64,000 nt of DNA from Tubiluchus corallicola (lineage: Eukaryota > Priapulida > Priapulimorpha > Priapulimorphida > Tubiluchidae), in assembly GCA_030141605.1 (NCBI GenBank), contig JAQGDQ010000386.1, forward strand, positions 157,401 to 221,400. Reading direction: 5' to 3'. Both the position numbers and the translations under genes were made by a program. Positions within the stretch are counted from its first letter, which is position 1; each line of letters starts with the position of its first letter. The notes below the pieces were generated by a model. The model was not told the DNA's origin and did no database searches. It saw nothing but the letters and a program-made list of their open reading frames with translations. Positions 58,601-64,000 of this stretch are shown here, in pieces.

Positions 58601-61600
58601 AAGAGTGAGCGTTAAATTAATTAGTGAGATTGTATATAAATATTATTAGCTACGGCCAAATCACATTGAAAACACGGGTTCTCGTTTGATCACCGAAGTT
58701 AAGCAACGTAGAGCCTGGTTAGCACTTGGATGGGTGACCGACTAGGAATGCATCATAACGTAGTTTTAACTATGCAGACTTGTGGACGGTTTTGCTTTGC
58801 AAGTACGCATATAAAAATTTAAAAAACTTACCGTCGAAATTGCCACGCCTAACGGTCATCGTGGGAGTTTAAAGTTTCAAGTTTTATAAAACGTTGCTGC
58901 TAACACAAACTCTGTGTGCAATAAGGCAATATGTAAGTTGCACACAATTTTAAGACTAATGTATTTACCTTTACGTAACAAAACATTCATGCTAAAAAAG
59001 AAGGGTGTGATAAAATATTTATGACTATATGTGTAGCTACTACGGCCAAATCACGTTGAAAACACCGGTTCTCGTCTGATCACCGAAGTTAAGCAACGTA
59101 GATCCTGGTTAGTACTTGGATGGGTGACTGCCTAGGAATACCAGGTGCTGTAGGCTTGCAGGATGCCCATGCTGTATCTCGACACTAGGCGGAGGAGCTG
59201 AACAAGCAGCCCAAGGCTAGAGGGCGTAGGAGGTCAAGGGACCCAACGGCCATGTGTAGAGGAGTAAACCTTCCAAATCAGGAATGGAGCCCAGAAGGCG
59301 TACCAGTGCAGCATGCTCACTGACTCCGGCACCTCCTGCAGCCAACCTGGTGCCAAACGTATCGCTCCGCTTTCCTTTGGACTACATCAGGGAGGAAGAG
59401 CGGGGTTCCTGTTGTCTGGGCAACTCAGGATCTCCATACACCTTGCCCAGGCGTGCGCCCTGGAGAGGCCATTCCAGTGGTTCAAGGATCGGACTGCTCA
59501 ACCACAGTCGACGCTGCAGCTCCATCAATGTGATCAATAACTGACTCTCTTGGCGCACACTCCATTGTCTTCCGACACAGAAGGATGCCAACAAGATATG
59601 TGTAGCTATGATGTTTTATGCATTTTTCATGTGTAGATTTGGACTAGAATCGTTATATAAACTGGGCTTCCTCGGAAAACTAAGTTTCAACAAACGAAAA
59701 GTTTGCACATTTGCCATTAATACGTATCTATTCGTCATGAATATATAAACAGCCAATTTTCGAACTTACAGCACTCTCTATCAAAAAAGGCCTAAAAAAC
59801 TGGCCTTCAGCCCATGATGCTTTATTGGTTACACGATGCTCAATGATGCAATAAAAATAACTCACGTACATTAAAGGAAAACCGAATGATTGTGTAAACA
59901 CGAGTTCAGAATAAAGAATGCTCTAAAATATTGAAAATTACAATAGCTTATTTTAAATCAAAACTTAGATTAAATAATAATTACCTCGGATACTCAAATT
60001 TCGTTAAACTTTCAAAGCTATGTGCGGTTCAGTGAATCTACTAAGATTGGCAGTGGCACCTTTTTTCTCACGTTCGCGTGGCTGACAAACAGAAGGTTGG
60101 TACAGTGATAACTACGCTCATGAACTGCAGTGTTAGTTTCTGAAGTCATATGATGTAGAGCCCATTTTTTGTGATATCATGTGTTTAAGCAGTACTGTTA
60201 TACCTATGCAAATGTGCTTGACGCGCAAGGAAAGATGCCCGCCACTGCACAAACTGTGGTTAGTTTGTGACATAAGCGATAGCTGTGTTAGGTTGCCGTT
60301 AATTAACTTTCTAAGGTAATTATTCAAATATAAGGAACAATTGTTAACCTTTATAGGCAAGAAATTGTATGTTTAAGACAGTACATGAAAATGAGATTGA
60401 GTCTAAACAATCGTCCAGCCTTCCTTTAATGACAGTCATTACGCGAGGCAGGTGAGCATACACAACATGGCAAGTTCGATCCAGCTTACGAAATTATTTG
60501 CAACTACAAACAAATTTACGGACTTACCTGTTTCTAAAGAAATCATCGATCACATCTGTTGTTTCATTGTCTAAGCTTCCGGGATTTGGAGGGTTTCTCA
60601 GTAACCAATGCTTATCCTGCAAGTGAAAACGTAACAGTCGTAAAACGCAGTTCTGATCGAAAGACGATAATTGACGTTAAAGATGTATTTTGTAATTTAA
60701 TTTAAAAGCAACTTAAGAAATGGCGAAACCAATGTCCATACGTAATCCACGCATTCAAAATCCTCATCTGTGTTTGATAATTGATTTGAACTCCTTTCTA
60801 TTTCAATTCTCTTCTCTTTTTCTCTATCCTTGTCTATTATTTTATCTTATCTATCTATCAATCTTTTATATCATCTCATATATGAGCTTCATTCATTACA
60901 CCATTCCATTCTGAAGCACTAATGTTTTCTTTATCATACGATTCACTTCAATTTTTTAGATTATTTTCATTACTTTATTTTCTTTCACAGTGTGGGACAA
61001 TCTAACAAGCCCTGCTTTTTGATTGCCCGCAACACATTTACATTTGTATATATAGCAAACCTAAACTGTGGTATATCTAAACTAGTTATGTGCTCAGAGT
61101 AAACTGTATACGAATTTACTAAGCAACATACAACAACGATAATTCTCTTGTTCATCTTTCAACCCCATAGTGTTTTGAGAGTCAAGTTAGTATATTTGTA
61201 ATGATGCTGTACATAACGTTGTTTAGACACCAGTATTAAAGGAAGTAGCGATATCACTATCTTTGTTTACCATAGGTTGACCTACGTCTAAAGACAGTTT
61301 AAATCTTTTTCCTAAATTTGCTTCCTATTATGTATCTTACTGTTTGTTATTCATTGAATTATTGATAACTTTTGTTTCTTTTAATGTATTTACTGTGTAT
61401 TTGTGTCGATGTGATATAAATAAGCAACAATAAACAACAATTTGTTTTTGTAAATAGTTTTACTAGTGAAAAAAATTATGTTTTGCCTAGAATTCAACAT
61501 GAGAAAGCCCCCAAGCACATTTTTTAAAATTAGAGCCGTTTCAACAATCATTGCTTTATTTGCCGTCTTTCTTGAAATGAGCGTGCGTTTACGCAACTCA

Positions 61601-62941
61601 CTTGTCAAATTTGACTCACTGAACCAAGGACCAAATTGTCCCAAATATAATTATTATGATATAAACTCGAGGGAAATACAGGTTTAAAGCAAGCACATAA
61701 TAGTTATTTTATTTTTAAAATTGTGTGACAGGAATGTAGTTATATATATATATAACTACGGCCAAATCACGTTGAAAACACCGGTTCTCGTCGAAGTTAA
61801 GCAACGTAGAGCCTGGTTAGTACTTGGATGGGTGACCTCCTAGGAATACTAGGTGCTGTAGGCTTGCGGGATGTCCACACTGTACTAGGCGGAGGAGCTG
61901 CACAAGCAGCCAATGGCTAGAGTGCGGAGGAGGCCATGTGTAGAGGAGTAAACCTTCCAAATTAGGAGTGGAGCCCCGAAGGCGGACCAGTGCAGCATGC
62001 TCACTGACTCCGGCAGCTCCTGCAGCCAACCTGGTGCCAAACGTATCGCTCCGCTTTCCTTTGGACTACACAATATATATATATATATTGTCAGACACAA
62101 TTTTAAATATAAAATATCAATTATGTGCTTGCTTTAAACCTGTATTTCCCTCGTATTTTGATTTTAAACACAAAATTAAAATGTACAATCGTACAAATGC
62201 ATTAAAATTTTTTTGGTAAGTGTCACAATCAGGGGCGTATTAACCAACAGGCAAACTTCGCTACAGCCTAGGACATCAAAGTTTGCGGGCGTCACATTTT
62301 AGCAAAAAATCATTGAAAAATGCGCATACTTTCTATTCATGTAAAAGGGCGCATAACACGCCACAGGCAGTTATTGTGTGCAGCTTTTATATAAGTGCCA
62401 CATAATGAATTGGTGCAAAGTATTACACAACAAACAGTTGTGTAACTCGCTTCAATATAAGCGCTACGCAAATACATGTAACAAATAATGACCTCGTAGA
62501 AACTAATAGCGTTTCTAATACACCACAAGTAATTGTTTAATCTCCAATGTACATAAGCAACCATAAATTCATAATACAGAACTGCATGACAGAACTATCA
62601 GCCTAGAGCATCTAAAGTCTTGATACGCCCCTCGTCACAATGCTCTTGGATTGACTCACACACTTTCAACTCTTTATTAGTCCTGCTCACTCCCCCTAAC
62701 TGAAAAACCTGGATACGCCCCTGGCCCATTCAATTTATTTCAAACGAATGATCGGTTTACTCACTTTTCCACCTGGCTTGTTAAAGCTGCCATTACGAGG
62801 AGCGGCCATACTGCTGAAATTCTTCGCATACTGTGGCGCGGGGGTGAACGGCTGGTGACACGCGGGCGTAGACAGCATCATGAAGAATGGGTTTCTGGGA
62901 TGTCGGGCGTGATCCCGAAGAAAAGACATCGCCTTCCGGTG
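52632..62941 (-). CDS. GNS: N-acetylglucosamine-6-sulfatase, C-terminal seven exons (partial)
   Basis: GNS is a lysosomal hydrolase removing 6-O-sulfate from N-acetylglucosamine in heparan and keratan sulfate. Exons in order are 62941-62765, 60616-60528, 58284-58166, 56774-56671, 55598-55392, 54512-54405 and 52841-52632. All junctions are GT-AG and phases agree, giving 337 residues. Family motifs are [118 protein letters not shown] and CSGPSC. They run co-linear with the last 60% of the human enzyme. Potential N-glycosylation sites include NGS, NET, NLT and NNT. The N terminus with the formylglycine C-x-P-S-R motif must lie beyond 64000. The last intron holds a 117-bp tandem array, and others hold hAT MITEs, a 31-bp minisatellite and 5S-derived SINEs. 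Confidence 0.95.
53521..53865. repeat. 117-bp tandem array, three copies
   Basis: 'tggttttattaacgaaattt' starts at 53521, 53638 and 53755. Each unit also carries 'gggataattccagaccgagc' and ends 'ggttttattaaacgccacat'. It lies in the last GNS intron. Confidence 0.95.
54585..54980. repeat. 45-bp direct repeat pair
   Basis: 'aaaggacaagaaaaggggtg' + 'cctgaagtaggtttcagaaa' at about 54587 recurs at about 54938, in a GNS intron. Confidence 0.7.
55281..55345 (+). repeat. Dispersed 65-bp repeat, 3' part
   Basis: 'tagttttaactatgcagact' + 'tgtggacggtgttggtttgc' matches the end of the repeat at 1619-1795. It is about 47 bases from a GNS exon. Confidence 0.6.
55632..55940. repeat. Minisatellite, 31-bp unit, about ten copies
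   Basis: Unit 'ctgcactaataatacatgtt' + 'attattccatg' repeats with few changes. The inner 'aataatacatgttattatt' is close to palindromic. It lies in a GNS intron. Confidence 0.95.
56018..56387. mobile_element. hAT-like MITE (TAGGGGTGAG family), copy 2
   Basis: Termini TAGGGCTGAGC and the inverse in CTCACACCTA, with inverted 'cgaattcgaa' blocks. The flanking octamers cttgtaag and cttatatt share five positions. It lies in a GNS intron. Confidence 0.65.
56418..56605. mobile_element. hAT-like MITE (TAGGGGTGAG family), half copy
   Basis: Starts TAGGGGCGAGCGTAG and follows the left half of the 23585 copy to 'cagtcacaaatttg', then breaks off. Confidence 0.6.
56961..57013 (-). mobile_element. tRNA-like sequence (SINE head or tRNA pseudogene)
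   Basis: On the minus strand 'agtagctcagctagtac' resembles box A and 'ggttcaactcccgac' box B. No good cloverleaf forms around them. It lies in a GNS intron. Confidence 0.45.
57030..58160. other. GNS intron interior without recognised features
   Basis: AT-rich sequence with no repeat, RNA or coding signal that I can support. Confidence 0.4.
58374..58540 (+). repeat. Dispersed repeat of about 175 bp, copy 2
   Basis: Parallels 1619-1795 ('agacattttcttgaatataa' ... 'tagttttaactatgccaact'). Its 3' part recurs right behind the 5S fragment at 58751-58813. Confidence 0.6.
58650..58750 (+). mobile_element. 5S rRNA-derived SINE, head only
   Basis: 101 bases match the 5S rRNA head (ctacggccaaatcac ... 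gttaagcaacgtagagcctg ... ttggatgggtgacc) and break off at 'gactaggaatg'. The 65-bp dispersed repeat follows. It lies in a GNS intron. Confidence 0.8.
58751..58813 (+). repeat. Dispersed 65-bp repeat, 3' part, behind the 5S fragment
   Basis: 'catcataacgtagttttaac' + 'tatgcagacttgtggacggt' repeats the end of 58374-58540. Confidence 0.6.
59040..59595 (+). mobile_element. 5S rRNA-derived SINE, full length with target duplication
   Basis: The head (59040-59157) is a nearly complete 5S rRNA: ctacggccaaatcacgttga, the box A region aagttaagcaacgtag, and box C ttagtacttggatgggtgac. It ends ggtgctgtaggctt. A 438-bp body without coding meaning follows and ends ggatgccaacaag. The 13-base duplication atatgtgtagcta flanks it at 59027-59039 and 59596-59608, showing retroposition. 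The head should drive RNA polymerase III transcription from its internal promoter. This is the SINE3-type architecture. Confidence 0.92.
59875..60425 (+). mobile_element. TTAA-flanked MITE (AGGAAAACCGG family), copy 4
   Basis: TTAA lies at 59871-59874 and 60426-60429. The left end is aggaaaaccgaatgattgtg and the right end is its inverse. The element is 551 bp, in a GNS intron about 100 bases from an exon. Confidence 0.85.
60617..61667. other. GNS intron interior, no recognised features
   Basis: AT-rich sequence without supported gene, RNA or repeat. Frames at 60720-60914 and 61390-61687 have no family signature. Confidence 0.4.
61668..62153. repeat. Inverted repeat with a 5S-derived SINE in its loop
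   Basis: The left arm at 61668-61731 begins 'cgagggaaatacaggtttaa'. Its inverse forms the right arm at 62090-62153. The arms share about 65 bases with few mismatches. The loop holds the SINE fragment and short (TA)n runs on both sides. Confidence 0.8.
61757..62070 (+). mobile_element. 5S rRNA-derived SINE, 3'-truncated copy
   Basis: The 5S head lacks about ten bases (tctgatcacc) just before the box A region. The body matches the 59040 copy, with a deletion in the gtaggaggtcaaggg part, and stops at 'cctttggactaca', followed by (TA)n. Confidence 0.85.
62230..62633. mobile_element. hAT-like MITE (CAGGGGCGTAT family) with perfect 8-bp duplication
   Basis: GTCACAAT lies at 62222-62229 and 62634-62641. 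The termini are CAGGGGCGTAT and ATACGCCCCTC. The element is 404 bp, non-coding, and lies in a GNS intron. Confidence 0.92.
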
Positions 62942-63108
62942 CTGCAATAACAAAGCAAAGTTACATCCTGCTGACAAACTTACAGCTTGCGGTTCTCGCT
63001 CACTGAGTTCTGTCGATGTTTTTGTTCATTTATTATGGAGTTGAAAAAATGTAGCGCTAGATTTAGCTGGTCACTATGCACCTCAATTTTACAGTGTTCA
63101 TTTGACTA

Positions 63109-63572
63109 CAGTCAACCTCGGGTATAACGTACTCGCTTATAACGGACCACCAACACCGGTCCCGATTTTCCGTAATGTTTTTCATGTAAAAACTTCATAT
63201 ATAAATTTCTCGGATAGGAAGGACTTTTGGTATTAAGGGACGGTATCTTCAGGTCCCGTGTAATAGAAACCCAGGTAAATTACCTCGCATATAAGGGACC
63301 CTATGATCAAAGCGAAATTGACCGATTTTTAACCTCAATTTTTTGCAAACTCGGCCTTCGAACAGCTCGGTTTCCGCCGTCACATACAACTCGCATCACT
63401 GAAGGAGCTTCCTACATACCATTTGCACTGAATGCGTAGCAATAATCCATAAAAATATGAGTAAAAGTACAGGAAAGTACAGGTCTAGACTCAACTTCGG
63501 CTATAAGGGACATCGGATATAAGAGGCGGTTTTTTCCGGTCCCGAGGTGCCCCTTATATGCGAGGTTGACTG
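63109..63572 (+). mobile_element. Pogo/Tigger-like MITE, copy 4
   Basis: TA lies at 63107-63108 and 63573-63574. The ends are cagtcaacctcgggtataac and the inverse of ttatatgcgaggttgactg. It has the same orientation as 22755-23244 and again carries the roughly 70-80 residue frame. Confidence 0.85.
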
Positions 63573-63874
63573 TATTTTATACTCAGTGAATGCTAACACC
63601 ATTATTGTCACTGTAAGGAAGTAGTATGTTGTTATTATAGCATAATACAAACAATGAAATTCATGTGGTTTTACGTAATGCAATTACTTATGGAAATAAC
63701 AAGGATATTAACACAAATAATTCAATCAGTTGTACAGTGACATAGAGAAATAATACTGAAATTTACTGTTTATGGTGTGAATTGCAACAGAATAGAAAGA
63801 ATTTAAAGTTCTTGTGGTTTTAGCGTTTCAGCAGTATCTACGACCAGAGCGGAGCATTTCAAAATACTTATTAC

Positions 63875-64000
63875 CTGGATGGAATTCATCTTTCATGATA
63901 ACTTGCTCTCTCTTTGCGACCCTATTTTCATACAAATATGCCATAAACTGTTGCTCAATTTCTATAATTTTTGAGGTGGATTTAACAACTTGATCAAGAG
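63875..64000 (-). CDS. Possible exon of an unidentified gene, cut by the window edge
   Basis: On the minus strand only one frame is open over all 126 bases. It reads ...SKIIEIEQQFMAYLYENRV... and ends at a good donor CCAG|gtaata. The end phase does not join in frame to the next GNS exon (62941), and the peptide is unlike GNS. It could be an exon of another gene, or a chance open frame in AT-rich DNA. Confidence 0.22.

Noticed and set aside
59040-59157. Functional 5S rRNA gene
   Set aside because: It has substitutions, is fused to a SINE body without a T-run terminator, and is flanked by a target duplication.

Overview
This is an AT-rich nuclear window from an animal, most likely an invertebrate. 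That rests on interrupted genes with GT-AG introns, animal-type orthologues (CPSF1, MRPL2, a lysosomal glucosamine-6-sulfatase), a nuclear tRNA gene without encoded CCA, and many MITEs, LINE fragments and 5S-rRNA-derived SINEs. The lineage cannot be fixed from sequence alone; an early-branching marine invertebrate is a guess.

Layout. 1-6.5 kb is non-coding, repeat-rich DNA with nested TIR elements. 6.5-10.7 kb is an intact intronless CPSF1 gene (minus). 12.4-20.4 kb is MRPL2 (minus), modelled here as four exons with introns full of MITEs, minisatellites and a 5S-derived SINE. 20.5-24.6 kb is non-coding. 25.1-48.0 kb is a family of four minus-strand genes for secreted or surface proteins made of eight LDL-receptor class A modules. 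The last three sit in 5-kb duplicated units (A 30.7-35.9, B 35.9-41.1, C 44.1-49.3 kb). Between the genes lie a LINE with an intact reverse transcriptase frame, LINE 3' fragments and a collapsed LTR element. A tRNA-Val(CAC) gene lies at 49.5 kb. 52.6-62.9 kb holds the seven C-terminal exons of N-acetylglucosamine-6-sulfatase (GNS, minus); its active-site exon lies beyond the window.

The housekeeping genes (pre-mRNA 3' processing, mitochondrial translation, heparan/keratan sulfate breakdown) have no evident functional link. The most informative part is the LDLa cluster. Two retroelement insertions with clear empty sites give conflicting histories for the three units, pointing to gene conversion or repeated unequal exchange. 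A TTAA-flanked MITE directly behind the stop codon of the fourth gene seems to supply its polyadenylation signal. No prokaryote-type system, CRISPR array or operon is present.
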